Shown: piece after piece, positions 1-9,813 of the stretch
Position numbering within the stretch: position 1 is the first letter of the stretch
How the letters are laid out: each line of letters starts with the position of its first letter
Assembly (NCBI GenBank): GCA_030068145.1
Contig: JAPJBO010000072.1
Coordinates: 359,001 to 423,000 of the forward strand
DNA from: Diplonema papillatum
Taxonomy: Eukaryota > Euglenozoa > Diplonemea > Diplonemida > Diplonemidae
Direction: 5' to 3'
Length of the DNA: 64,000 bases
Made by a program: the position numbers and the translations under genes
Notes under the pieces: generated by a model
Database searches by the model: none
What the model was told of the DNA's origin: nothing
The model's input: only the letters and a program-made list of their open reading frames with translations

Positions 1-1454
1 GTAAGGTCTTGGACGATGGACGCGTACTTGTAGTTCCGGATCAGGGCGCCGATCGACTTCGTGTCCTGGTCAGCGAGGGCACGGATCGTGCAGCGGTTGT
101 CGACGAGCTTCGCGCAGATGTTGTGGGGGAGTTCGCCGAACTGGATGATCTCGGGCTGCGTGCTCCACGCCCGCCGCTCGATCATCTTCGCGAGCTCCAG
201 GAAGATCATGATCGACCGCGGGATTTCCCGCTGGATCGCGATTTCGAGCAGCGCGCGGCAGATCCGTCCGGCGTTGTCCGCCACGTACTGCATGTCGTTC
301 GAAAGCGAAAACGACTGCGGCGAGTACCGCGCGATCCACGCTTGGATCAACGTCCGCGTCTTGATCTCCGCCCCGCTGATGTCCTGATCGTCCCCCGACA
401 GCAGCCGCGCCTTCTGCTTCAGCGACGGCGTCTCGAGCACGCAGAAGTTGGACCGGACCTCCAATAGCTCGCCTATCTCGTCCTCCCGGACCCTGATTTG
501 GTCGAACTCCGCTGCTTTCGAGATCAGGAGCAGGGCTTCCCCGTAGTCCTGGATCACCGTCCCGCGTTCGAATCCCTCCTCGTTCCACCGGTGGATGGTC
601 TCGTACTGGATGTAGTAATGGGCCGCGATCCGGCCGATGTACACGGAGCTGAAATTGTCCGCGGTCGCGGACGCTTCGTAGCGGATCATCTCCGCCTCGT
701 CGAGGTTCTTCGCCGCCGCTTCGACCATCTTCATCGCGTTGTTCCGCAGGCCAGGGTCCTTCGAGAGCGTGTTCGGCTTGAGCCCGTACGCCAGCGGGTT
801 CTTGCACATCCGGATGTAGAGGTACGTGAACTTGAACCACCGCCACGCGTCCTCCTTCGAGTTGACGGATCCGAGTACGATTTCGGCGTTCAAATGGTCG
901 GTAAGATGGTTCTGCAGCTTCGACTCGATGGGCACCGAAGCACTCATCGCGTGGATGTAGTGCGGGAGCTTGTCCATCGACGTCATGATGATGCCCTCTC
1001 CGGTCGTGTCGAACTGCGGTCGACCCGCCCGACCGAAGATCTGCATCACGTCCAGGATCGAAATATCAGTCCATCCACCCTTCGACGCGGCGTAGACTTG
1101 CGTGCCGTGGATGATGACGGTGTGCGCGGGAAGGTTGACCCCCCACGCGAGAGTGGCCGTGGTCACCAAAATCTTGATGTGCCCCTGGGAGAACAAGTCC
1201 TCGGTCACCCTCCGGGCGTTCCGCAGCAGCCCGGCGTGGTGGATGCCGATGCTCGACGGGAACAGGTCCTGCAGCTGCGGGCACTGCGAGTTGCTGACCT
1301 GCTTCCAAGCCCGGCTGGGCACGTTCTCTTGCGAAAACAGGTGCCCGTTTTCCTGCTGCGACATCTCGCGCATCGTCTTCCCGATGTTGTACGTCTTCGC
1401 GCGGCTGTGCACGAAGATCATCACCTGCTTGCCGTTCTTCAAAGCACGGCAGAC
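1..1454 (-). CDS. ASCC3: ASCC3/Slh1-like helicase, exon 3 (partial, runs off left edge)
   Basis: Third exon of a Ski2-like RNA/DNA helicase. ASCC3 (yeast Slh1) is the helicase of the complex that splits collided ribosomes and, in animals, aids alkylation repair. The exon opens just after a CGCAG acceptor with VCRALKNGKQVMIFVHSR, the start of the second RecA domain of the N-terminal cassette. It continues through TATLAWGVNLPAHTVI and DVMQIFGRAGRPQFD (motifs V and VI) and the winged helix, then enters the first Sec63-like domain (SKAAEFDQIRVREDEI). The wording of these blocks fits ASCC3 better than the spliceosomal paralogue Brr2. The frame stays open for 484 codons to the window edge, so the second helicase cassette and the C-terminus lie outside. 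The long plus-strand frames over this interval are shadows. Confidence 0.9.
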
Positions 1455-1611
1455 CTGCGAATTGTGTGTGCGTTTGGTGGTGCATCCCGAAATGCAACGC
1501 GGAGGCAACGCGATCGTATCGGCACCTCTTCGCCGAGAACTTACAAGCAACTTTTGCTCGAGCTAAAGTCCGGCCCCAATGGCGGGTGTGCACACCAGGA
1601 AACAGAGAGTG

Positions 1612-1696
1612 CACACCCTATTTCACACCCTATTTCACACCCTATTTCACACCCTATTTCACACCCTATTTCACACCCTATTTCACACCCTATTTC
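1612..1696. repeat. 12-bp minisatellite, about 7 copies
   Basis: The 12-mer CACACCCTATTT is repeated head to tail without visible change for about 85 bp. The 12-bp period keeps reading frames open as TPYF on plus and EIGC on minus, so the ORFs there are artefacts of the repeat. Confidence 0.95.
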
Positions 1697-2383
1697 CGGG
1701 TGTGGGACACCCGCTTTTGGAGAGTCTGGTTTCACTCGATTTCACCGTGTAGGCCAAAATGTTGGGCACACAACGCGTTTGCTCGACCAATCACAACGAA
1801 AAGGCTTGGAACACTCCTGCCAAATGAACAGGAGCCACTGTACCCCCGCTGACACGAGCCCGCGTTCTTTTCCAGTTGTAACTATAGGCAGACTCCTGAG
1901 GCGATGCCAAATGGGGAGAGGGGGGCGGAAAGATTTGCGGCGGGCGAGTGTCTCTCAGACTCGCGTTTTAATACACAATAAACTTTTATACACAAAAAAA
2001 AAGGCAGGCGCTTCGTTTTGCTGGTTGATCGTTTTCCACTTGCATTTACCCTGTGTCATTTTCGGATCATAAATTCTGATCGACCACCAAAACCCGCAGC
2101 CTACGTCTTTTTTAGCGTTATTTGTGGATTAGAAGGTCGGTATTTTAAAGTCTCCGGTTGACCGTAGAGGCTTGAGTATGGCGGGGTGTTGAGAAAAGTG
2201 AGAGCGTGCAGCTCGTTTCGGGTGTTGTGTCACTCCGTTGTGAAACCTTGTGAAGTCCCCTAACGCGTTTAGGGGGTGCTTGGGATTGTTTTTGTTTGTG
2301 CGTACGTGTGTAAACCCTGTTTTGAGTGATTTAACACAAGCACGCTGCCATCCGACACTTTTTGATATAGACAAGCAAGCTTG

Positions 2384-2529
2384 TTATGTTGAACGCTTAC
2401 GCCCGCCACTAAACCCAGATTCACCTGTGTTTCGTGTGGGCTACAGCACATTTACCTCCTTTGATCTTTTGCAGCTGGCAGCCTCCTCAAGTATTTCCTA
2501 CAAAGCAGGTGCTTATACAAAAAAAAAAA
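2384..2529 (+). repeat. Family A repeat, 3' part with A-tract
   Basis: This matches the last two thirds of the full copy at 60228-60455: GTTGAACGCTTACGCC, then GGCAGCCTCCTCAAGTATTT, then GCAGGTGCTTATAC and about 11 A. It sits antisense to ASCC3 with its A-tail towards the 5' splice site. Other copies or pieces lie at 21255-21502 (minus), 24564-24775, 46030-46100 and 49800-49850. Confidence 0.9.
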
Positions 2530-2553
2530 GGAACGCCGCGCAGGGATGCACAC

Positions 2554-3666
2554 CTTCTCGAAGCAAATCTTGTCGTAGAGCCACGTCTGGTCGCGCGACG
2601 GCGGCGGCTGCTTTTTGCCTTCTTTCCCGTCGGTCGCGCCGTCTTCGGCCGGGGCGCCCTGCGCGCCTCCTTTTCCCCCCTTCCCTCCCTTGTTGCTGAT
2701 GGCTTTGTCCTTCGTCCGCGCCTTTTCCTGCACGCCGATGAACACTTGCTTTAGCGGAACCGGTCGGAAGGCGGAATCGAAGACGAAGAGTCCCGTCGTT
2801 CTGTTGCACCCTAAAAAGTCGCTCACGTCGCGGTAGTTGGGGAGGGTGGCCGACAGCCCTACCAGGCGGATGCCCCGCTGCGTGAGTTCTTGCTCCCGCA
2901 GCATGCGGGCGACTAGGACTTCGATCACGGGGCCTCGGTCCTCGTTGAGGAGGTGGATTTCGTCGAAGATGACTAAGTTCGTCTTCGCGACGAGCGCCTC
3001 CGTCTTCTTCCGCGTGATGACGTCCCACTTCTCCGGGGTCGTGACGATCAAGTGCGAGTCGCTCATCTCCTTCTTGGTAAGCTGCGCGTCCCCCGTGCAC
3101 TCTTTCACGACCATGTTGAACGCGGACAGTTTCTTCGAGAAATTCGTGACCATCTCCTGCGCGAGCGCCTTCATCGGCGCGACGTATATCATCTTGAACT
3201 CCTCCTTCATCAGCGTCCCTTCGGGGGTCACGTGCTTGCCGATCTCGTGCAGCATCGTCAGCAACGCGCAGACAGTTTTACCGGCTCCGGTCGGGGCGGA
3301 GATGAGCACGTTTTCCGAGGAATAAAACGCGGTTTGGAAGACCTTCGTTTGCACCTGGTTCAGGTGCGTGATCTGGGAGCCGAAGGCCAGCTGGGCCCAT
3401 TGCGGGAGGTCTGCGACCGCGATCAGCTCGCTCTGGTGGACAACCGGTCGCTGCGCGATGGGTAGCTCGACTTCGACGTAGCCGTTGTACTCCGTGTACT
3501 TCGTGTCCCCGGAGAGCCGCGAGAGGGTTTCCTTGATGTCGGTTGAGGTGTACTTCTTGATGGTCGCCTGCTCCTCCTGCTTCCGCTTCTCCTTCTCTTC
3601 CGCGTTCGCGAGGCCCCGCAGGTACTCCTGCTGCTTCGCCATGGCCTTCGTGTCGGCGCGCGTTTT
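2554..3666 (-). CDS. ASCC3: ASCC3/Slh1-like helicase, exon 2 (first RecA domain)
   Basis: The 371-codon exon carries the ATP-binding domain of the N-terminal helicase cassette. In order: a charged helix (MAKQQEYLRGLANAEEKEKR), LPQWAQLAF and a Q-motif-like LNQVQTKVFQTAF, Walker A APTGAGKT, VAPMKALAQEM (Ia), TGDAQL, TTPEKWDVITRK (Ic), the DEIH box (IFDEIHLLNEDRGP), GLSATLPNYRDV (III) and FDSAFRPVPLKQ. A lineage-specific Gly/Lys insert (GGKGGKGGAQG) follows, before CFEKV. The exon begins at CATCAG|AAAACG, so its first residues are KTRADTKA and the ATG at 3642 is internal. It ends at AAG|GTGTGC, phase 0. Residues from WDVITRK to SATLPN match ASCC3 more closely than Brr2. Confidence 0.92.
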
Positions 3667-4308
3667 CTGATGGGAATTGCGTGTTGTGAAACGTCGGCAA
3701 AAGACGCAGCGGACCTTCTTTGTAGTGTTGATGAAAGTTCGCGTTGGAACTCCGGGATGTTAAGGCCTCCGGTTGACGTTCGGCAACGGGGATATACTTC
3801 ACACGCGGCCAGCAGAGCTCTTTTTGTGAAAAGTTGCTTGAAACTCCGGGATGTTAAGGCTCTCCAGGTGACTTTCGGCAACGGGGATTCGCAGAACTCG
3901 TTTTGTGAAAGTTCGCTTGAAACTCCGGGATGTCAAGGCCTCCGGGTCCTTCATACGCAGCCAGCAGGACTATTTTTAGCGTTTATTGTGGTTTAGAGGT
4001 TCGGTGTTTTAGGGTCTCCGGTTGACCATTGAGGCTGTGAGGCGGGTAGTATGCGGGTCGTGTAGGTATGATTATACACTTTAACTACGGTTAGCCATGT
4101 TTGTAAGTGTGGCGACCGACACCAAGAAGAAATTCGCTTTGAATTTAGTCTCATTTTTTGTGAGTTCGCTGGAAACGTTGGGTAAACTCTGGGAAGGTAA
4201 GGTCATCGGGTGACGGCAGAACTCTTTTGTAGAGAGACACTTCGTTGAAAAAGCTGGAGTTTTTCTGGAGCCCGCGCAATTGGTGTCAGTCGAAGCTGGA
4301 ACAAATAC
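3667..4308 (-). other. ASCC3 intron 1 with repeat fragments
   Basis: 642 nt, donor CAG|GTATTTG and acceptor CATCAG|AAAACG. Near the acceptor (3725-3960) are three related segments containing AACTCCGGGATGT, then a family D copy (3973-4150). Unlike most introns here it has no T-tract just inside the donor. Confidence 0.8.
3973..4150 (+). repeat. Family D repeat
   Basis: Holds GGTTTAGAGGTTCGGTGTTT, CTCCGGTTGACCATTGAGGC and GAAATTCGCTTTGAATTTAG. The same order occurs at 35942-36105 and 48445-48620, with a 5' piece at 38354-38425. There is no A-tail or obvious terminal inverted repeat, so its class is unknown. Confidence 0.85.
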
Positions 4309-4950
4309 CTGTTTCTGCAAGTCTCGCCTTGCCTTCTTATCGGAGGCGGTGGTGATGGTGAAGCCGTGGCCCAGCTGCGGCTTCATCTGCTCGTCTTGGT
4401 CGAGGGTCTGGTACTGGAACAGGTCGTCCATGAGGTCCTGTAGGATCGCCGACTTCGCGTTGAGGACCACCTGGATCAGCTCGATTTTGTCTGGCCCGAG
4501 GATCTCGAGCAGCTCCGACTGGAGTTGCACCAGGTATTCCGAGTCCTTTTTGGACCGCGTCAGGGCACCTACCACGAGCTGCACGACTTCCTCCCCCAGC
4601 ACGCGGACTGTGTTCGCTGCCTTCACGGCTTCGTCGCTGGACACGATGCCACCGCCAAGGCCGGAGGCCAAGGGGTGGTTGACGCGGTCGTTAGCCCTGG
4701 CCTCTGCCTCTCGTTCCCGTCGCTTGTCCGCGACGTACTTGAGTCTGCTCGCCCGCCGGCGCTCTTTGAACTCATCCGCGGTGAGCTGCTCGATCTTCCC
4801 GGCCGTTTCCGTGCGCCGCACGGCGTGCTGGCGGTTCACCTCATCGGGCAGGCGGAAGTCCGAAAACTGGAGCTCGCCGCCTTCGCTGATGCCCAGCAAC
4901 TCGGGAAGGTCGCTGGCGATACCGCGAAGCCATGAGTCGGCCCCCGGCAT
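4309..4950 (-). CDS. ASCC3: ASCC3/Slh1-like helicase, exon 1 (N-terminus)
   Basis: This 214-codon exon is the N-terminal regulatory region that precedes the helicase core in ASCC3/Slh1. It contains RRTETAGKIEQLTADEFKER, a basic charged helix (KYVADKRREREAEAR) and LQSELLEILGPDKIELIQVV, which resembles the helical segment upstream of the ASCC3 core. It ends RRDLQKQ at CAG|GTATTTG, phase 0 with exon 2. The ATG at 4950 is the first in the frame and I take it as the start; a further upstream exon cannot be excluded. Joined to exons 2 and 3 it gives at least 1069 codons in this window. A damaged copy of this exon and its upstream sequence lies immediately 5' at about 5101-5385. Confidence 0.82.
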
Positions 4951-5100
4951 GTGCGGGGAAGGCGGGCGGTTCCTTTCTTCTCGAGACTTTTCTTTTTTTT
5001 TTCTTCAGAAGGTTGTCTTTTTTTAGAGTAAAATGCTCGCTTGAGAACCCGGGATTTTAGAGGAAATTCTGTCTTTCTATATAAATGGCAGCTTGCAAAT

Positions 5101-5385
5101 GCATTCCCGTCGCTTATTCGCGACGTCTTTGAGTCTGCTCGCCCGCCGGCGCTCTTTTTGAACTCATCCGCAGTGAGCTGTTCGATCTTCCAGGCCGTTT
5201 CCGTGCGCCGCACGGCGTGCTTGCGGTTCACCTCATCGGGCAGGCGGAAGTCCGAAAACTGGAGCCAGCAACTCGGGAAGGTCGCTGGCGATACCACGAA
5301 GCCATGAGTCGGCCCCCGGCATGGGCAAGGCGGGCGGTTCCTTTCTTCTCGAGACGTTCTTTCTTGAAAGTTGTCTTTTTTTTCA
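5101..5385 (-). pseudogene. Broken tandem copy of ASCC3 exon 1 and its upstream sequence
   Basis: Nearly base-for-base copy of about 4710-5020: the same Arg-rich helix, the block encoding LPDEVNR, the start codon and the pyrimidine-rich upstream stretch. It has two extra T in the run before GAACTCATCC and lacks 20 bases after GGAGC, so the frame is destroyed. Divergence is low, suggesting a fairly recent duplication. An unrelated stretch of about 80 bp separates the copies. Which copy supplies the promoter cannot be told from sequence. Confidence 0.9.
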
Positions 5386-5557
5386 AAGTGGATCTTTTTG
5401 GGCGCAAAAGGCGCAATTGTTGGTACAACGTTTTAGGAGCTGGCGGCATACCCACGCCTGCAACTCTCCAAATAAAAACAGGAGTGAAAACGCGAGTGCG
5501 CACCACCCTAATGCGCTGCATTCGGGTGGTCATTTTTGAACGATCGCCAGTGTTCAA

Positions 5558-5745
5558 TTGAGCCGGTCCGTCCCTATCTCTTGAACCTGCATCGAAGTGC
5601 CTGCCGCTGTATATCACAGTGAATCACGGTCCACCACGGTCTATCAGGTCCATCCCTAGTCCCTAGAGCTGCATCGAATTGCCCGGTGCTGTATTACGGT
5701 CTATCAAGAGGGTTGAAGTATGCCTAAAGGGGATGGACCGGCTCA
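5558..5745. mobile_element. M5 inverted-repeat element (GCCGGTCC termini)
   Basis: Begins TTGAGCCGGTCC and ends GGACCGGCTCA, with no long open frame, so it is a non-autonomous MITE-like element. A second near-complete copy with the same ends is at 20984-21152, and partial copies lie near 28343-28475, 29095, 42296-42480 and 48779-48936. Internal marks are TGCCCGGTGCTGTATT and CACGGTCTATCA. Confidence 0.8.
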
Positions 5746-6312
5746 TCAATATCGTCCCAGCCAGGGCCACGCCATGCTGCGGGCAACTCGAAGGCCCCCC
5801 TATCTGTCCTGCCCCGGGGGGCGACCACGTTTTTGATTTTCCCTTCCTTCCACTGCCAGACCGTGCCTGGTGCTGGTACAACTGTTCAACTGTTACAATC
5901 GCCCCCGTCGCCCGCGCGATGCGTGTTTTACGTGCCGGGGGCAAGGATGGTTATTAGCCTGTTAGTGAGCGAACAGCATTGGGCTGACCTCCTTCCTAAC
6001 ACGTTGCCAGCGTTCTCTTTTCGAGTTTACACCTTAATTGCTAGTACGGAAAAAGCTGCGCGCAGAGAAAGCAGAAGAAAAGCGTGCACAAAATGGACAC
6101 CGTGTGCTTGAGGCTTCTTTCGGTTCATCTGCGTCGTTCCGAAGGAGACTAGGCCTTCGGAGAGGCTGCGGTCCCGTATAAATTATTTCTCCCCCCGCCC
6201 CAGTCCTTTCAAACAGCTAGAGCACCGGAAAAGCTGTAGAAGACGGAGAACAAAAGGAAACAAAACTTTGCAAAATTACACAAATGGAGAAAAATAAGGA
6301 AAAAGAAGAAAT

Positions 6313-6351
<39 letters not shown>

Positions 6352-7600
6352 CGAAAGAGACAGGTGGGCCAGAAAGCTGGCCAGGGCGTGGTACCCTGCA
6401 ACGCCCAGCCGGCGGACATGCACCCAGGTTACGGTCGTTCGATGGAACAGGTGCGTGGGATCTCCTTTTTTATAGGTTTAACACTTTAACCTCGGGAACA
6501 GGGGATGTGAAGAGTTTGGGCAGCCTGGCCCAATCTCCTGCTTTGGCACGTAATTCCGTGCATCACACTGCAGTGCAGTCTCGGCGTGCCCAGTGGTATG
6601 TATATTGAGCCAATTTACCCCCGGTGTTTACGACTGACAGTGAGATTTGCGTTTTTCTATCACTGTGGCTTTCATGATACGGATGGGTGCTAGAAAATGA
6701 TGCTCGTGACATGGACGCGAGCGCTGAAGCCGAACCAATTTTCGCGCTTCGGAGCACAATTTACCGCAACAAGCGCTGCCCAGACGCAGAAATCGTGTAC
6801 CAGATGAAGGGTTGGAGGATGGTTAAGAACGTGGCAGGTCCACTGAGTGGGTGTACACACAACCCATCATCCACTAGCAGCTAGTGGAGTATCGTAGTAA
6901 GCTGGTGGTATCCCAGCACCCACGTACCATCCACGTGGATGGTCGCTTGAGGGCCACCCACGTGATAGCCGTTGAGCACTGGGATTTTTTGTACATGGAC
7001 CACATGGATCAGCATGCCGTTGAGCAGCGGCTGTAGACCCCGCCTTCCTGTCTTCGCGTCATTCTGAGCCTTTCTTTTGTTCAAAAAAAGGCACGGCGCG
7101 CGTGGTAAGCGGGTGAGGTGGGTGGCGGGGAGTGAACGCACTCGCTTGCGCCACTGTCTGCGTGGAAACGCACGTATGTTGAAAGACGGTCTTGCGTGGC
7201 TTGTCAGGGAAACGCATTACTTGTATAAAAGTTGGCACCGCCCAGGTTGTGCCCACGCACGAGCAAGTCTGGCTACAATAATGGAGATAGTTACTCCCTT
7301 CGTTCTTGACTCTCGGGGCACTGGACAGAATGGACAAAAAGTTCGCAACAGTTCGAAGCTTGCACAGTGCATGGCAGCCGCAACATGCAACAAAGTCCAG
7401 GTCTCTCGGTGTGAGGGTGTGAGGAAAACACCTAAAACGGCAACTCGCAGCTGAAGACGTCTCCGCGCTACACGCAAACGCCATCAGCCAGCGCAGTGAA
7501 AGAGAAGGCGGCGGTGCGTTTCATCATGGCGAGCCAAGGGGTGGCTCGCCGGAAGGGCGCACGGCTTTGCATGACGGTTGGCAGGCTCAGGTAGCCCGAT
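5746..7600. other. Intergenic, no gene recognised; contains a 39-G tract
   Basis: No coding similarity seen on either strand. A run of 39 G occupies 6313-6351. About 6948-7040 matches 52570-52675 (ACATGGATCAGCATGC followed by an AGCAGCGGCTG block), marking another low-copy dispersed repeat. Confidence 0.7.
6313..6351 (+). repeat. Poly-G tract, 39 bases
   Basis: Uninterrupted G run. Other long G runs are at 35910-35932, 37569-37585, 44178-44193, 44354-44369 and 57333-57356. The length should be treated as approximate because homopolymers are error-prone. Confidence 0.9.
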
Positions 7601-7639
7601 GTGGTTACCGGTGGTTCGCCAGAGAAACCCACCACTCAC

Positions 7640-8175
7640 TCGTGGGAGTATATCCCTGCGGGTGCGTTGGCGCCTACATGCCAGTCACCCGTGAGAGAGT
7701 ATAACTGCGGGTGGGTTGGCGCCTACATGCCAGACACTCGTGAGAGTGTATCCCTGCGGGTGGGTTGGCGCCTACATGCCAGTCACTCGTGAGAGAGTAT
7801 AACTGCGGGTGGGTTGGCGCCTACATGCCAGTCACTCGTGAGAGAGTATAACTGCGGGTGGGTTGGTGCCTACATGCCAGTCACTCGTGAGAGAGTATAA
7901 CTGCGGGTGGGTTGGTGCCTACATGCCAGTCACTCGTGAGAGAGTATAACTGCGGGTGGGTTGGCGCCTACATGCCAGTCACTCGTGAGAGTGTATCCCT
8001 GCGGGTGGGTTGGCGCCTACATGCCAGTCACTCGTGAGAGAGTATAACTGCGGGTGGGTTGGTGCCTACATGCCAGTCACTCGTGAGAGAGTATCCCTGC
8101 GGGTGGGTTGGTGCCTACATGCCAGTCACTCGTGAGAGTGTATCCCTGCGGGTGCGTTGGCGCCTACATGCCAGG
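7640..8175 (+). repeat. 49-bp minisatellite, about 11 copies
   Basis: Unit contains GGGTTGGCGCCTACATGCCA and CACTCGTGAGAG. Two unit types alternate irregularly, one with GAGAGTATAACTGC and one with GTATCCCTGC. The frames crossing it (repeats of GWVGAYMP or VGWRLHA) are by-products of the repeat; I see no start context or domain supporting a protein. Confidence 0.93.
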
Positions 8176-8968
8176 CAGATCATCATCGTCCAGCTCGTCG
8201 TCGTCCTCAATCCGTTGTTTCTTCTCCTTCTCTTCTTGCAGCGCATCCTGTGGCGGAGAGGTCGGAATAATACCAGGGGCTGAACGTTAGGCTATTTCTT
8301 TGTGTACAATCACCTGCTTTAGGAAATACTCAAATTTCAGGAAGCGAGAGAACTAAGACTCCGATTCCGGATCTGACGAACTTGTCACAAGCTACACCAG
8401 CAGCAGTTGCAGCCGTCGGGTTGCACCACGATGAAGCGCGCCAAGAGTGACCCATCCGGTGTCACGTAGCGAAAGGCAGGCATCGTGTGGTACTCATCGG
8501 CATGCCGATGACTCCCCACTATCACAACAATATTCCAACTTCAAAGGAGACAAATGTGTTGTAGCCACGCGAAGCACTCTGGAAAACTTGGGTTAAGTGG
8601 CACGTCAGCATTCAAAAAGACCCACGTTGTCCGCCGAAATAAGCACCAAGGCAGTCCCTCGAGTATTTTCCCGCAGAACACTCATGCATGGTTGATGGAT
8701 GCTAGCATCAAGTGTCTTCAAAAAAAATGAGAAAGAACCCGGTTGATAGAGTCGGCAACACAAAACCACAAACGAACGACAACCGACGGTACTATCTGCT
8801 TGTCACCCCCTTTGCCTGAAATAGCTCCAAAGAAGGAAAAAGGGCCTCGCTCGGTGTTTCTAGCAACCCACCGGGTCCCTAAAAAACTAAAAACACAGAA
8901 TTCCTGTTCGTGGTCCACCCCTGTGCCTCCACACCGTCTGTTCTGTGACATAGGCGGGAAGGCGAGCC
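8176..8968. other. Intergenic downstream of IFT88, repeat fragments only
   Basis: 8300-8470 holds a family A-like tail and a stretch (CAGCAGCAGTTGCAGCCGTC) found inverted near 45960-46030. 8640-8715 holds another family A end and the palindrome-containing GATGCTAGCATCAAGT repeat also found at 9715, 45715 and 57720. No gene recognised. Confidence 0.65.
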
Positions 8969-9169
8969 TTAGAAAGAAGGGGGCGGGGTGGTAGTGACCT
9001 TGTCGCGTTCGTTGTCCATGGCTGCAACCTCGGCGGCTCGTCTGCTGTTGGTGGGCGCTTCTTGGTCCGCAGATTGGTTGTTGTCATACGGCGTCCCTTC
9101 TCCGTTCCTTCCTTCCCCTGTCGGTGAATACGAGCTGATGCCTTGCCGCTTCTCCAGCTTCGCGAGAAC
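8969..9169 (-). CDS. IFT88: IFT88, exon 2 (C-terminus)
   Basis: Short terminal exon, 66 codons plus stop. It begins after GCACAG with VLAKLEKRQGISSYSP, which continues the helix left open by exon 1 (AVAYHK), as IFT88 proteins continue past their last TPR with a Lys/Arg/Glu helix. The rest is a polar, disordered tail ending TTTPPPSF and a TAA stop. Phase 0 to phase 0. The tail lacks the acidic DDL-rich end of animal IFT88, so an alternative further 3' exon is possible but not needed. Confidence 0.8.
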   Translation of the reverse strand, partial: VLAKLEKRQGISSYSPTGEGRNGEGTPYDNNQSADQEAPTNSRRAAEVAAMDNERDKVTTTPPPSF

Positions 9170-9813
9170 CTGTGCGAGTTTTTTGGGTCGGCTTGCGAAG
9201 AAATGCTGGGTGACAGAAAGAGTAAAAGACACCGGTGGTGTCCACGGGCTGAAAATAAGAGGACTTGACAGTTTGGACCATGTATGCCTTGCGTATTCTT
9301 GGTGTGAAAGTTCGCTTAATTTTCTCTCAACTCCCTCTGACAGAAAAGGCAGGTGCCGTGGTGTCGCACTATTGCTCGACGTTAGCTGCGCTTACTACGC
9401 GTTGGGAAGTCGGCGGCCCGGGTAAGCCGCTGGCCTGGAAATCTAGCAGGCCTGTTCGGCTCGCTAGCCTTGCAGATGGAGCCAAATGTCTCGCCTTTCG
9501 ATGCGAGGGAGTTGAGCTGGTGCTCTCGTCCGGTGTCCTCGCCGAGAGTTTTCAAGTCCTCGGGGTGACCATCAAATCGGATGAGGAAACGTGAGGGACT
9601 GGCCCTACTGTGCTGTGCTCTGGTTTCGTGAACGCAGACCAATCCAAGGTTGGACTGGTCGAAAAAAGGGGCAAAGTCTTTGTGCAATGCGTAGGTAGAA
9701 AGTATTGCCCTCGCTAGCATCAAGTCTTCTTCGAAGAAAACGGTGGGTCCTTCTGGGGTCCATCTCTGGATTCCTTCTGGGGTTCTGAGTTGGCGGAAGA
9801 AACGCAGCAGTAC
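9170..9813 (-). other. IFT88 intron
   Basis: 644 nt, donor AAG|GTACTG and acceptor GCACAG|GTTCTC. The donor-proximal part (about 9590-9770) shares AGGGACTGGCCCT and GCTAGCATCAAGTCTTCTTC with 57700-57860, so this intron also carries a dispersed repeat. The frame reads past the donor for about 144 more codons, but those residues (RTPEGIQRWTPEG, then repeat sequence) do not resemble IFT88. Confidence 0.85.

Larger units (their letters stand above)
1455..2553 (-). other. ASCC3 intron 2, largely made of repeats
   Basis: This 1099-nt intron has donor AAG|GTGTGC and acceptor CGCAG|GTCTGC and keeps phase 0. Acceptor to donor, it holds a 12-bp minisatellite, a family C fragment (about 2005-2110), a family D-like segment (about 2113-2285, nearly repeated at 35740-35909) and a family A copy whose A-tract (2519-2529) lies 24 nt inside the donor. 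Confidence 0.85.

Noticed and set aside
1612..1696. Telomere-like or CRISPR-like array
   Set aside because: Units are 12 bp with no spacers and the motif CACACCCTATTT is not a known telomere repeat; it lies in an intron.
2554..4950. Spliceosomal helicase Brr2 (SNRNP200)
   Set aside because: The two families are close, but DVMQIFGRAGRPQFD, SKAAEFDQIRVREDEI and SNFC-type blocks in exon 3 and the WDVITRK region match ASCC3/Slh1 better than Brr2.
7601..8290. Repeat protein encoded by the 49-bp minisatellite
   Set aside because: The 49-bp period is not a multiple of three, so the repeat shifts frame each unit; no start or domain supports coding.
9382..9813. IFT88 frame reading on for about 144 codons past the donor
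   Set aside because: The extra residues include a dispersed repeat also present at 45.7 and 57.7 kb, and exon 2 continues the conserved helix exactly after AAG|GTACTG.
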